DNA from: Kribbella jiaozuonensis
GTDB lineage: Bacteria > Actinomycetota > Actinomycetes > Propionibacteriales > Kribbellaceae
Length of the DNA stretch: 64,000 nt
Direction of reading: 5' to 3'
NCBI RefSeq assembly: GCF_005233875.1
Contig: NZ_SZPZ01000001.1
Location: 62,001 to 126,000, forward strand
The position numbers were made by a program, and so were the translations under genes. Each line of letters begins with the position of its first letter. Position 1 is the first letter of the stretch. The notes under the pieces were generated by a model. That model had not been told where the DNA came from. It searched no databases and worked only from the letters and a program-made list of their open reading frames with translations. Of the stretch, positions 33,026-41,359 are shown piece by piece.

Positions 33026-34075
33026 ATGATCACGACGCGACGTACGTTGTTGAAGGCCGGCGCCCTGGGGATCGGGCTCGCTGCGACGCCGGGGCTTTCG
33101 TTGGCCGCCCGGCCGCGGCGGACTCGGGTGCTGTTGGCAACCAACGAGCCGTGGGGGACGTACCACGCCCAGCCGTTGCTCGCCGAGGCGAAGTGGCGGG
33201 GGTGGGAACTGGTCCAGGTCGTACCGGATCTGACCCAGATCAAGCCGGGCGATCCGGTGACGGTTGCCACGCTCAACGACGTACCGCAGGCTGATCTGCT
33301 GGTCGTGAACGGCGCCGAGGACTGGCCGGCGGACGTGGCGAAGGCGCTGAAGCGGTTGCCGATGGCAGCGAGTTCGCTGGCGTACCTGAATCCGGTGGAA
33401 GCCGTGCGGGCGAAGGAGTTCCGGCGTCGGCTGGAGTTGGTGACGGCGGCGTCGCCGGCCGAGTCCGACGTGTTCGCGAAGTACCTGGGATGGAATCGTC
33501 GGGTGCGGATGGTCGGGTCGGCTCAGACTGACGACCTGCCGGACTACAAGCCGCAGACGGATCGCGTTCTCGTGCTGACGAGCGTGACGCACCCGGATCA
33601 GACCGGCAATGCGGCGCCGGGCACGCAGTTGCTGCTCGACGCGGCCGCGAAATTGGAGGCCGCGGGGAAGCACATTGTCGTCGGGTTGCATCCGCGCGAA
33701 GACCGGACGTTGTGGGAGCAGTACGAGATCAGCGCGCTCGGCTCGGTCCCGGAGTCGGCGACGGTCGAGTGTGCGGTCGGAATTCCGGGTACGGTCTTCC
33801 CGATCGTCGCGGCGGTCGGCGTACCGCTGGTCGGGTGCGTGGACCCGAAGTTGCAGGTACCGGAGTACATCCTGAGCGTGTGTTCGTCGACCATCGACGC
33901 ACCCGAGCAGGCGGTCGACGCGATCGAGAACGCCGAGCCGGCCAGCCGTGGCGCGGTCTTCAACGCGGTCGGGCCGATCGGCGGCTCGGCCCGTCGGCTG
34001 TACTCGGCCTGGAACACGACCATTCAGACCACGAGGTGCAACTTCACCGCGGCCACGCCGACCTCGACGCGCTGA
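33026..34075 (+). CDS. Tat-exported protein of unknown function, GT-B-like
   Basis: 349 residues beginning MITTRRTLLKAGALGIGLAA, a good twin-arginine signal. The mature part alternates strands and helices like a GT-B or phosphorylase-type fold (VLLATNEPWGTYHAQPLL, VVGLHPREDRTLWEQY, VECAVGIPGTVFPIVAAVGVPLVG). The final GIPGTVFPIVAAVGVP is reminiscent of sugar-nucleotide-binding loops, but there would be no nucleotide donor outside the cell. It overlaps the convergent NAD kinase gene by 52 bases. Function not assigned. Confidence 0.75.
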   Translation: MITTRRTLLKAGALGIGLAATPGLSLAARPRRTRVLLATNEPWGTYHAQPLLAEAKWRGWELVQVVPDLTQIKPGDPVTVATLNDVPQADLLVVNGAEDWPADVAKALKRLPMAASSLAYLNPVEAVRAKEFRRRLELVTAASPAESDVFAKYLGWNRRVRMVGSAQTDDLPDYKPQTDRVLVLTSVTHPDQTGNAAPGTQLLLDAAAKLEAAGKHIVVGLHPREDRTLWEQYEISALGSVPESATVECAVGIPGTVFPIVAAVGVPLVGCVDPKLQVPEYILSVCSSTIDAPEQAVDAIENAEPASRGAVFNAVGPIGGSARRLYSAWNTTIQTTRCNFTAATPTSTR

Positions 34076-34899
34076 CCCCAGCTCAGCGCGAGCGTGTCGG
34101 ACTCCATCCCGTCACCGAAGACGACCAGGTCCGACTCGGCCGTGATCGTCAACGAATCCGGTGCCTTCAGCAACCCTTCGGTGTTGTCGATGCCGGTCGC
34201 CGGTGACGGCCAGGCCTCGCGCACGAACCAGCACAGCATCGGATCGGTCGGCCCCGGCAGCCCGAGCGGACTGCGTCGTTCCTGCCAGGCCGATCGGCAC
34301 CAGCCGGTCGATCCGGTGCTGGTGCCGACCAGGATCCCGGACGACGACTGCCGCTCGGGCAGCGCGTCGGGCGAGCTGAGGCGGTACCGGGCGGATTGGT
34401 GCGTGCGGTGGCCGACGTACACCTCGTTGAGCGCCAGCAGTTGCTGGCCGTCATCGGTGCTTGCGGCAACCATTGTGCGTTCGGCGAATGTCCGGGTGAC
34501 GAGCAGGTCTGCGATCGCATCCGGTTCGTGCGGTACGAGTACGCCGGGGTTGCGGGCCGGCTCGGGGTTGATGCCGATCACCGGCTGACCGTCGAGGTAC
34601 TTCGCGACGTTGGCGACGAGCCCGTCCTGGCCGACCGCGATCACCACGTCCTCCGGCCCGAACCCGAACCGGTCGAGATCGTTACGCTCGGCAACAGCTC
34701 GGCGCCAGTCCAGCGGGATCGCCGCCGAGACCGTGGCCAGCGCGTCCTGCTGGGCCTGGTGTCGCGCGTCGAGCTCGGCCAGGTCACGCCCGCGCCCGGC
34801 CAGGAAGAACCCGGCCTGCTGCCGCGTCCCGTGCCGGGCGACCAACTCGGTCAGCTCGGTCGCCCGATGCACGATCACCGCCCGGGGTGGGAGGCTCAT
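34024..34899 (-). CDS. NAD kinase-like protein with variant GQDG motif
   Basis: 291 residues from ATG 34899, which has GGGAGG upstream. It keeps the NAD kinase order: VVIAVGQDGLVANVAKYL (family GGDG, here GQDG), PVIGINPEPARNPGVL, LALNEVYVGHRT, and the strongly conserved GILVGTSTGSTGW. The family phosphorylates NAD to NADP. The Gly-to-Gln change at the phosphate-binding motif marks a divergent subfamily, so activity may be altered. It lies 58 bases behind the SPFH gene and is probably co-transcribed with it. Confidence 0.85.
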   Translation of the reverse strand: MSLPPRAVIVHRATELTELVARHGTRQQAGFFLAGRGRDLAELDARHQAQQDALATVSAAIPLDWRRAVAERNDLDRFGFGPEDVVIAVGQDGLVANVAKYLDGQPVIGINPEPARNPGVLVPHEPDAIADLLVTRTFAERTMVAASTDDGQQLLALNEVYVGHRTHQSARYRLSSPDALPERQSSSGILVGTSTGSTGWCRSAWQERRSPLGLPGPTDPMLCWFVREAWPSPATGIDNTEGLLKAPDSLTITAESDLVVFGDGMESDTLALSWGQRVEVGVAAVKLHLVV

Positions 34900-34913
34900 G
34901 GTCGACCTCCCGT

Positions 34914-34940
34914 GGCGGGCCGCCCCCGGCGCGGCCCGCC
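34914..34940 (-). terminator. Intra-operon hairpin between SPFH and NAD kinase genes
   Basis: GGCGGGCCG (34914-34922) pairs perfectly with CGGCCCGCC (34932-34940) around 9 bases in the 58-base gap. With no U-rich tail it may reduce, rather than stop, read-through into the NAD kinase gene, or protect the upstream mRNA. Confidence 0.45.
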
Positions 34941-34957
34941 ACGCCATGGCCTCCGGA

Positions 34958-35956
34958 TCATGCCGTCTCCCCGGAGGTCAGCTTGGTGAGGAGTGGGGTG
35001 AGGAGGTCCGGGGTCACGTTGAGAGTGCCGATGTCCGGAAGCGCGCCCTGCTTGATCGCGAGCGCGAGGATCGTGCCCTGGTCCAGGTCGGCGTACGCCT
35101 CGAGCAGCGCCTTCTCGGTGACGGCTTCCGCTGCGCCGATCACGCGCTTGGCGTCGGCCTCCGCCTCGGCCAGCGCGCGCTGTCGTGAGGCCGCGGCCTG
35201 CGTCTCGATCTGACCGGCCGCGGCGGCCTCGGTGGCACGCATCCGTTCGTTCTGACCACGCTGGTTGACGAGCTGCTCCTCGCGGCGGGCGAGTTCGATC
35301 TGGTTCTGCAGTTCGTTCTCCGCGATGGAGCGTTCCCGCTCGACCGCCATCGCGCGACGTTCGTACGTCGCCTTGTCCGCGGCCTGCTGCACCATCTCGC
35401 GGGTCGGAGTTTGCAGCGCCTTCTCGACATCCCGCTCCGCCCGCACGGCGACCACGCGGACATCCTCGACGCCGATACCCAGACCGGTCAGGCGGTGGTC
35501 CTCGCGCAGGCCGGTGCCGACTGCCTGGCGCAGCGACGTCATGCCCTCGGACAGGGCCTCGGTGAGCGTCATGCGGGCCAGCAGGTCCAGTGCGGTCTGC
35601 TGTGCGAGCTCGGTCAGCAGACCGCCGAGCTGCTCGAGTGGAGTGGCTCGCCATAGCCCCGTGTCCGGGTCGATCCCGAAGTCGAGGCGGCTCGAGGCCA
35701 GCGCCGGGTCGGTGACGCGGTACGTCACGCTCGCCTGCACGGCGACGTCCTGGAAGTCCTGCGTCCGGCCGTGGAACAGCAGCGGCTGCTCGCGGTCGTC
35801 GATCGGGATCTCGCTCAGCGACGAGTTCAGCGCCCGGAACCAGAACGCCTGGCCGGCGCCGTCGTGCGCGACCTTGCCGTTGCGCAGGTGCCGCACGTGG
35901 GTGGTCGGGTTCGCGCGCAGGTGGCTGATGAAGCGGAACCGGGTGATGTCTGCCAT
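34958..35956 (-). CDS. SPFH/Band 7 domain protein
   Basis: 332 residues from ATG 35956 behind AAGGAGAA; the frame continues upstream over the operator region but without a site. There is no N-terminal membrane helix. Residues ~5-170 are the SPFH core (FQDVAVQASVTYRVTDPAL, TLTEALSEGMTSLRQAV, GIGVEDVRVVAVRAERDVEKAL). Residues ~175-290 form a long charged coiled coil rich in Glu/Ala/Arg/Gln, then a short globular tail. SPFH proteins form large rings or cages on membranes. Here it would be peripheral. Confidence 0.9.
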   Translation of the reverse strand: MADITRFRFISHLRANPTTHVRHLRNGKVAHDGAGQAFWFRALNSSLSEIPIDDREQPLLFHGRTQDFQDVAVQASVTYRVTDPALASSRLDFGIDPDTGLWRATPLEQLGGLLTELAQQTALDLLARMTLTEALSEGMTSLRQAVGTGLREDHRLTGLGIGVEDVRVVAVRAERDVEKALQTPTREMVQQAADKATYERRAMAVERERSIAENELQNQIELARREEQLVNQRGQNERMRATEAAAAGQIETQAAASRQRALAEAEADAKRVIGAAEAVTEKALLEAYADLDQGTILALAIKQGALPDIGTLNVTPDLLTPLLTKLTSGETA

Positions 35957-35972
35957 CTCTTCGTTCTCCTTG

Positions 35973-36021
35973 TCGTCACTATGACGATAAGGGGTTGCGT
36001 GACTTCTCGTCAAGGTGACGA
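35973..36021. promoter_or_regulatory. Two identical-core operators in the SPFH/NrtR divergent promoter
   Basis: TCGTCA-CTA-TGACGA (35973-35987) and TCGTCA-AGG-TGACGA (36007-36021) are perfect 6-bp palindromes with 3-base centres, 34 bases apart, in the 80-base gap between the divergent genes. The GTCA/TGAC half-sites resemble known NrtR operators. The downstream site ends 15 bases before the nrtR ATG, so binding should control both directions. Confidence 0.8.
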
Positions 36022-36036
36022 TTAGAGTGGGTTGTT

Positions 36037-36714
36037 ATGGACTTCGAGCCGCTCGGCCTGGCCGCCGACCTGGTCATCCTGACCGTGCGCGACGGCCGCC
36101 TCCAGGTGCTGCTGATCCGCCGGGGCATCCCGCCGTACCAAGGCCGCTGGGCACTGCCGGGCGGCTTCGTCCGCCCGGACGAGGACCTGGAGACGACCGC
36201 ACGCCGGGAGTTGGCCGAGGAGACCGGGCTGTCCTCGGACCGGATCCACCTCGAGCAGGTCGCGACGTACGGCGCTCCCGATCGCGACCCGCGCGGCCGG
36301 GTGGTGAGCGTCGCGTACCTGGCTCTGGTCCCGGATCTACCCGCGCCGGTCGCCGGGTCGGACGCGGCGTCGGCGCAATGGGTCGAGGTGGCGGAGGTCG
36401 ATGCGGGGCGGCTGGCGTTCGACCATCACCGGATCCTGGCGGACGGCGTAGAACGGGCGCGGGCGAAGCTGGAGTACTCCCCGCTGGCAACGGCGTTCTG
36501 CCCGCCCGAGTTCACAATCTCCGAACTACGCGGCATCTACGAGGCCGTCTGGGGCACACCCCTCGACCCCCGCAACTTCCACCGCAAAGTCACCAAAACC
36601 GCCGACTTCGTAACCCCCGCCGGCACCACCACAACCCGAGACGGCGGCCGCCCCGCCCAACTCTTCCACCGCGGCACCGCCACCACCCTCCACCCCCCGA
36701 TGACCCGGGCTTGA
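36037..36714 (+). CDS. nrtR: NrtR-type Nudix transcriptional regulator
   Basis: 225 residues. The N-terminal Nudix domain has an intact box (G-x5-E-x7-REL-x-EE-x-GL in GGFVRPDEDLETTARRELA and the next residues), so it may still hydrolyse or bind ADP-ribose. The C-terminus is the NrtR winged helix (LAFDHHRILADGVERARAKL, FTISELRGIYEAVWG, NFHRKVTK). NrtR proteins release DNA on binding ADP-ribose and control NAD metabolism. The divergent SPFH/NAD kinase genes and twin operators make a local regulon. Confidence 0.9.
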   Translation: MDFEPLGLAADLVILTVRDGRLQVLLIRRGIPPYQGRWALPGGFVRPDEDLETTARRELAEETGLSSDRIHLEQVATYGAPDRDPRGRVVSVAYLALVPDLPAPVAGSDAASAQWVEVAEVDAGRLAFDHHRILADGVERARAKLEYSPLATAFCPPEFTISELRGIYEAVWGTPLDPRNFHRKVTKTADFVTPAGTTTTRDGGRPAQLFHRGTATTLHPPMTRA

Positions 36715-36896
36715 CGCCTACCGCGAGACGGTCCGTCGGCGGTCGCGGAATCCTAGTCGGCCTAGGAGTTGACGACGGGGGCTCCTCGTCGGGGACATGG
36801 CCGAAGCCTGCGAGAGCCGCCCTCCAAATGAACATACGAGCGGCACGTTGGTTGCTAAGCGCGACAGATGCCCGTTCAATTTGATGGACTGGCGTT

Positions 36897-39668
36897 ATGG
36901 CCACTCCGGTGCACTCGACCAAGACGACGGGCTCCCGGGGGGAGCTCAAGGCCCAGGTCATCTTCGCCGACATCGGGTGGGCTCCCCCAGTCAAACTCAG
37001 CGAGGACATCGGGACCGACCTCGTCACGTTCGCTCGCGACAATGCGGCTCCGGAGGAGAAGGAGAACGCCTGGGACCTCGGGGCGCCCGTCTTCATTCAG
37101 GTCAAGGGCAGTGAAAGTGAGTATCTGAAGCCGACTAACAAGAGGAACGGGGAGCAAGGCTGGTGGTTCGACGAGTCCGACACCTACCACTTCGACCACT
37201 GGCTCTCCTTCGGGCTGCCGTACCTGCTGGTCCTCGTCGATACCAAGAACCAGATCGGGTATTGGGCCGAGGTCACCGGTGATGCCATCGTCCCCACCGG
37301 CAAGGGCCGCAAGATCTTCGTCCCCGCCGGTCAGAAGATCGACGAGACCAACCTCGACGCGCTGACCAAGATCGCGATCTCACGCCGCAGGTATGCCCTT
37401 GAAGGTGCGGTCTGGAACGGCACCCTGAACGACCTTGCGCCCGCAGATCGGCTGCGCAACGCTCTGATCCTCCCCCGCCTAGTCGCGCCGCACGCCAACC
37501 GAACTATCGACAAGGTCAGCTTCGAAGAAGCTGTGGCAATGGTCATGCGGAACCGGTTCGTCGAGCTCGTGCACCGGGCCAATGAAGGAAAATGCCCGAA
37601 GGTCGAGGACTGGGAGTCCCACAAAGAGTGGAGCTGGCGGTTCGTTCATGCGCTCCGCGAGCTTGTCAGCACTGGCGGCGGTGACCGGTTCGAGCAGCTC
37701 GCAGCAGATGCTCGTCACCGGTTCGAACGCGATGCGTGCCTCGTCCTGCGAGCTTGTACTGCCTACGCCAGCGGCCACGCGCAGGATGCAGTGGACGTCC
37801 TCAAACCCAGCTCGGCCACGAAGCCGGCGGACCGCGGATGGCTCCTCGTCCAGCGAGCCGCCTTCCTTCTCGAACTCGATAAACCCGCGGAGGCTGCCAC
37901 GATCGCGAAGAAGGCGCTGGTTGCGACCAAAGCACTCGACGGCGACCTCTCCGTCAGCGCCATTCGCGGTGCTGCCGCCTCCATCCTGTACACCGTCGCC
38001 GGGTTCGCCGCAGGCGACCTCGCGGGCACCATCACCGCACAAGACCACGCCGGGAACTGGTGGCGGGCTCAGGACGTCAGCTGGGCCCTCGAGAAGGACC
38101 TGACGCTCCGATTCGAAGGCTGGACCTCGAACAACACGACGCACTTCATCAACAGCTCCGCAGGCGACGACCTGACTACTGTGGCGTGGAACGCCGCCTT
38201 CAGTGCTGCCTGGAATGCCTGGCGGCACCTCACCGCGATGACCGCCCAGATCACGTTCACCTCAACGACCGACCCGGTCCGTCTTGCGGCAGCCCTTGAC
38301 GCACTGATCTTCATCGGCGAGAAGAAGGCATCGAAGGATGCCACGCGGAAAATATGGCTCGACGGGCCGGTAGACCCCCTACAAAGCCTGGTCAATGCTA
38401 TTGCGTACCGGCCATGGACCAAGCGTGACGAAGGCCCGGCGATGGCCGTCCTCTCCCAGGCCGGTGACCTGCTCGACGTGAAGGCTGCGGACCACGTCGT
38501 GCAGCGCATCCTGGACTTGCTCAAGACCGACGGGCCCGTACGCGTTCACGGAAGCACCTGGAGCTACCGCTGGCCCGAGGCCGGCGACACGCTGGCGCGG
38601 GTCCTAAAGGGGGCCTCGACGAGGTCGAAGAGGAAAGTCGCCGACCTCATCACAACCGACTTCGCGACCTGCGACGACTCGATCGCGCACGCGTACATAT
38701 GTGTCGCTCACGCCCTCGGCGCCACTGACCTCGGCGCCACACGTGTCAACAAGCTCATCAAGGCGGCCATCAAGCGACCTGACCACTACGCCATCGACCT
38801 GCTCGGGGCCATCGCCCCCGTCAGCCCCGAGGCTGTCGCAGAACTTCGTACGCGTGCGGACGCCGGCGACGGCCGTGCCGTCCGCGCCCTCCTGGTCGCC
38901 GGCTCAACGGACCGCGACGACTTCCTCGCGTTAGGGAAGAGTGCCACGACGACCGTGCGCACCATGGTTGCGGATGCTCGGGGAAACGACGGCACTATAA
39001 AGATGAGCGGCCACGTCAATGATCAGCTCGACGACCTGACTCTCGCCGCGCTCAACACCGACGACCGAAAGCTTTGGAAAGAGGTCACCGACGCTCTCGA
39101 GGCGTGCGTTATCGAGGAGACCCAGCAGCAGCGTGCAATCCGCCGTCTCGCCGCGCGCTTCAAGACACTCCCGCCGTACGTGCAGAGGAAGCTGAACAGG
39201 CTGGCACCGACCCTGCACGGTCGATCGTTCGGGATCGCGCTCGGGCGCACCAATGAGTTCGCCGCCGCCGTGACCCAACTGCGGATCGCAACCGGCACTG
39301 TTCCGGACCTCGAGGTCGAGGCGCAGCTCCTCAGCGAACGCCGGGCCGACCCAGTCGGCTTCGCCAGGACGCTCGCGGCCTGGAACTCCGAACGCAAACT
39401 CCCCTTCCTCGCCACCATGGTCGTGGACGACAACCCTGCGGTCCGCGCGCAGGCAGGTTTCAGCATGATCGAATACGCGCACAACTACCCCGATGATCGC
39501 GACCGCGCGTTCGCCCTCATCCGCAGCGCCCTCATGCAGGAGAAAGGCTGCGCACTCCTCGACGGTCTGGCCCAGGGCCTAACGGCGTACCCGGCTAAAG
39601 AACTCGCGACCCTGGAGGACACACTGCGGAGCCACAGGTCAGCGGTCATCCGAGAGCGTTTCGTCTAG
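36897..39668 (+). CDS. DUF4365-type N-terminal domain fused to a large helical region
   Basis: 923 residues. Residues ~1-160 match DUF4365, a predicted PD-(D/E)xK nuclease-like fold: GELKAQVIFADIGW supplies the Glu, EDIGTDLVTFARD the Asp, and APVFIQVKGS the QxK motif. Residues ~200-920 are almost all short helices with Ala/Leu/Asp, like a TPR or HEAT-type solenoid. Codon choice is more even and includes AT-rich codons (e.g. around 38340-38410 and 38990) unlike its neighbours. It stands alone, flanked by debris, which suggests transfer. A defence or DNA-targeting role is inference. Confidence 0.8.
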   Translation: MATPVHSTKTTGSRGELKAQVIFADIGWAPPVKLSEDIGTDLVTFARDNAAPEEKENAWDLGAPVFIQVKGSESEYLKPTNKRNGEQGWWFDESDTYHFDHWLSFGLPYLLVLVDTKNQIGYWAEVTGDAIVPTGKGRKIFVPAGQKIDETNLDALTKIAISRRRYALEGAVWNGTLNDLAPADRLRNALILPRLVAPHANRTIDKVSFEEAVAMVMRNRFVELVHRANEGKCPKVEDWESHKEWSWRFVHALRELVSTGGGDRFEQLAADARHRFERDACLVLRACTAYASGHAQDAVDVLKPSSATKPADRGWLLVQRAAFLLELDKPAEAATIAKKALVATKALDGDLSVSAIRGAAASILYTVAGFAAGDLAGTITAQDHAGNWWRAQDVSWALEKDLTLRFEGWTSNNTTHFINSSAGDDLTTVAWNAAFSAAWNAWRHLTAMTAQITFTSTTDPVRLAAALDALIFIGEKKASKDATRKIWLDGPVDPLQSLVNAIAYRPWTKRDEGPAMAVLSQAGDLLDVKAADHVVQRILDLLKTDGPVRVHGSTWSYRWPEAGDTLARVLKGASTRSKRKVADLITTDFATCDDSIAHAYICVAHALGATDLGATRVNKLIKAAIKRPDHYAIDLLGAIAPVSPEAVAELRTRADAGDGRAVRALLVAGSTDRDDFLALGKSATTTVRTMVADARGNDGTIKMSGHVNDQLDDLTLAALNTDDRKLWKEVTDALEACVIEETQQQRAIRRLAARFKTLPPYVQRKLNRLAPTLHGRSFGIALGRTNEFAAAVTQLRIATGTVPDLEVEAQLLSERRADPVGFARTLAAWNSERKLPFLATMVVDDNPAVRAQAGFSMIEYAHNYPDDRDRAFALIRSALMQEKGCALLDGLAQGLTAYPAKELATLEDTLRSHRSAVIRERFV

Positions 39669-40101
39669 GACAACTGACGGCAACAGCCCTGCGGCTGATG
39701 GCTGCGCAGCAACTGTCGGCCGTCTCGACATCGTCGTGAAGAGTGGCGCCAGCTACCTCGGTGCCGATGCGACCCCGGACACCATCACCGACACCATCGC
39801 CGGCGCTTCGACCGGTACGTCCCGCTCACCGAGCGGCTGCTCCTGCTCCTGCGTGTCTCCGACCGACCCGACATCGTCAACCTCATCTGCGCCGCCGGCA
39901 GGTAGGCCGGCGCTGCGCTGCTCCGAGATTCACACGGCGTTCTACGCGGCGAAGCACGCCCGGGCCGGGTACGCCAAAGTCTTGTCTGTGCGCCACCATC
40001 CGGAATGGCGCCGCGTCATCTTGTCCTTCCTGCCAGACCTCTTCCAGGTCGGCTCACGTGACGCCGACTCAACCTCACCGCCAACTCAGTCGTCGACCTA
40101 G

Positions 40102-40260
40102 CAGACACTGAGAGGTTGCTCCGAGAGCTTGCAGTACGAGCTGCTGGCGGCGCATGCGGATCCGATGTTGTGGACGCCTGATGCGGTCGCTTGGTCGTGG
40201 GTGAAGGGCGGGGAGTGGCGTGATTTCGTCGCGCCGTACTCGACCGTGATCCGGGTCTAG
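40102..40260 (+). pseudogene. C-terminal fragment of an unidentified actinobacterial protein
   Basis: In frame from a stop at 40099-40101, ~45 residues include YELLAAHADPMLWTPDAVAW, then a GGEWRDFV stretch, and end in VIRV. The LWTPDAVAW...GGEWR pattern resembles the tail of a protein family seen repeatedly in actinobacterial accessory regions, but I cannot name it. No start codon with a site is present, so it is probably a remnant. Confidence 0.4.
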
Positions 40261-40287
40261 ACGCGCGAAACCCGGCTCGCCAACCGT

Positions 40288-40328
40288 CCGGATGACTGCC
40301 GGGTTCACTTCCCGAGGGCTACTGCCCT
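40288..40328. repeat. Run of three short palindromes
   Basis: CCGG-N7-CCGG (40288-40302), overlapping CGGG-N7-CCCG (40300-40314), and AGGGC-TACT-GCCCT (40315-40328) follow directly on each other. The first two exclude one another. They lie just beyond the debris and 30 bases before the end of the convergent PfkB gene, so they may be a terminator or a mobile-element end. Confidence 0.45.
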
Positions 40329-40359
40329 GAGCTACCACCAGTATACAGACACCTCATCT

Positions 40360-41265
40360 TCACGGAGCTTGTCTGCTTCGAACAGCTAGTTCTTCGGCGG
40401 TGATGAGGTTGGTGTGGGTGCCGGGGGAGCCGCAGGACCAGGCGCCGGCGATGGTGCCGGCTTGGGCGGCGGCGGGCCAGGGGGCGCCGTCGAGGTAGAG
40501 GGCGAGGAAGGCGGCTACGTAGGCATCGCCGGCGCCGTTGGTGTCTATGACGGGGCGGTCGGGGAAGGTGATGGCGGGGAAGTGGCGGATCGGTTCGCCG
40601 CGGACGTGGAGGTAGCTGCCGTCGGCGCCGGCCATCGCGACCACGACCTCGGCGCGGCCGTTGGCGAGGATCCATTCGACGCCGTCGGGCGGCAGCGAGG
40701 TGGTCGAGACGAAGACGATGTCCGACGCGGTCGCGAAGTCCTTGTGGTGGCCGTTGCGGCCGTCCCAGTCGTGCAGGTCGGTGGAGATCGAGCGGTCCGC
40801 GGCGATCGCGTCGCCGAGAGCGTCGCGGGCGAAGTCCATGATCGAGACGTGGACGTGCTGCGCCTGGCGGATCACCGGTCGCCACAGCCCCGGGTCGACC
40901 CGCAGCCCGGCCGGGTGGCGCCCGTCGTACATCGAGAGGCGGCGACCGTCCGGGCTGACCAGGTTGACCGAGCGCCGGGTGCCGCTCGGGTGCAGCGCGA
41001 CCCGCAGCGGCAGGCCCAGCTCCTGGTACGTACGGCGGATGCGAGCGCCCTCGGGGTCGTCGCCGATCACGTCCACCAGACCGGCGTTGAGTCCGAGCAG
41101 GTGGCAGCCCAGCGCGACACCGTGCCCGGTGTGCCCCAGGTACGACTCGATCGGTTCGACCGCGATCGTGTCCACATCATCCAGCGGCAGGCTCGGCACC
41201 CGCACGATCGTGTCGATCCCGATTCCACCGATCACCAGCACATCCAACTCCACGGGTCCCGTCAT
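40360..41265 (-). CDS. PfkB-family carbohydrate/nucleoside kinase
   Basis: 301 residues of ribokinase fold. N-terminal VLVIGGIGIDTIVRVPSLP, substrate region GHTGHGVALGCHLLGL (the usual GGxxxN is altered to GHxGH), and the anion-hole/catalytic DTNGAGDAYVAAFLALYLDG with the base Asp. It phosphorylates a sugar or related alcohol with ATP; the substrate is unknown. It is separated from the CoA-transferase genes by 94 bases. Confidence 0.88.
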   Translation of the reverse strand: MTGPVELDVLVIGGIGIDTIVRVPSLPLDDVDTIAVEPIESYLGHTGHGVALGCHLLGLNAGLVDVIGDDPEGARIRRTYQELGLPLRVALHPSGTRRSVNLVSPDGRRLSMYDGRHPAGLRVDPGLWRPVIRQAQHVHVSIMDFARDALGDAIAADRSISTDLHDWDGRNGHHKDFATASDIVFVSTTSLPPDGVEWILANGRAEVVVAMAGADGSYLHVRGEPIRHFPAITFPDRPVIDTNGAGDAYVAAFLALYLDGAPWPAAAQAGTIAGAWSCGSPGTHTNLITAEELAVRSRQAP

Positions 41266-41359
41266 ACCCGACTTTCACCAGGGATCACAGGTGTCTTTCG
41301 GAAGCTGAACGCACTATTCGTATCCGGGCACGGTCAGTCCGCGCCCGATTGCCGGAAGC

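Larger units (their letters stand above)
39669..40359. other. Gene debris at the end of the DUF4365 island
   Basis: About 690 bases with no intact gene. Pieces in different frames look protein-like: HTAFYAAKHARAGYAKVLSV (~39930-39990, frame of 39736), TANSVVDLADTERLLREL (~40073-40130) and AHADPMLWTPDAVAWSWVKG near a TAG at 40258-40260. Stops and frame changes break them. They look like remnants of one or more accessory genes I cannot name. Confidence 0.5.

Noticed and set aside
32680..33276. 198-aa minus ORF as a complete gene
   Set aside because: Only its last ~35 residues look like a protein family; the rest lies antisense to the Tat-protein gene and lacks a start site. It is treated as part of the deletion scar.
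40280..40345. Minus-strand sequence resembling a tRNA D arm (GGTAGCTCAGGGCAGTAG)
   Set aside because: No acceptor stem, anticodon arm or T arm can be formed around it; the pairing found is a series of short independent palindromes.
40319..40885. 188-aa Arg-rich minus ORF over the PfkB gene end
   Set aside because: Overlaps pfkB in another frame of the same strand; Arg/Pro/His-rich composition is typical of GC shadow frames.
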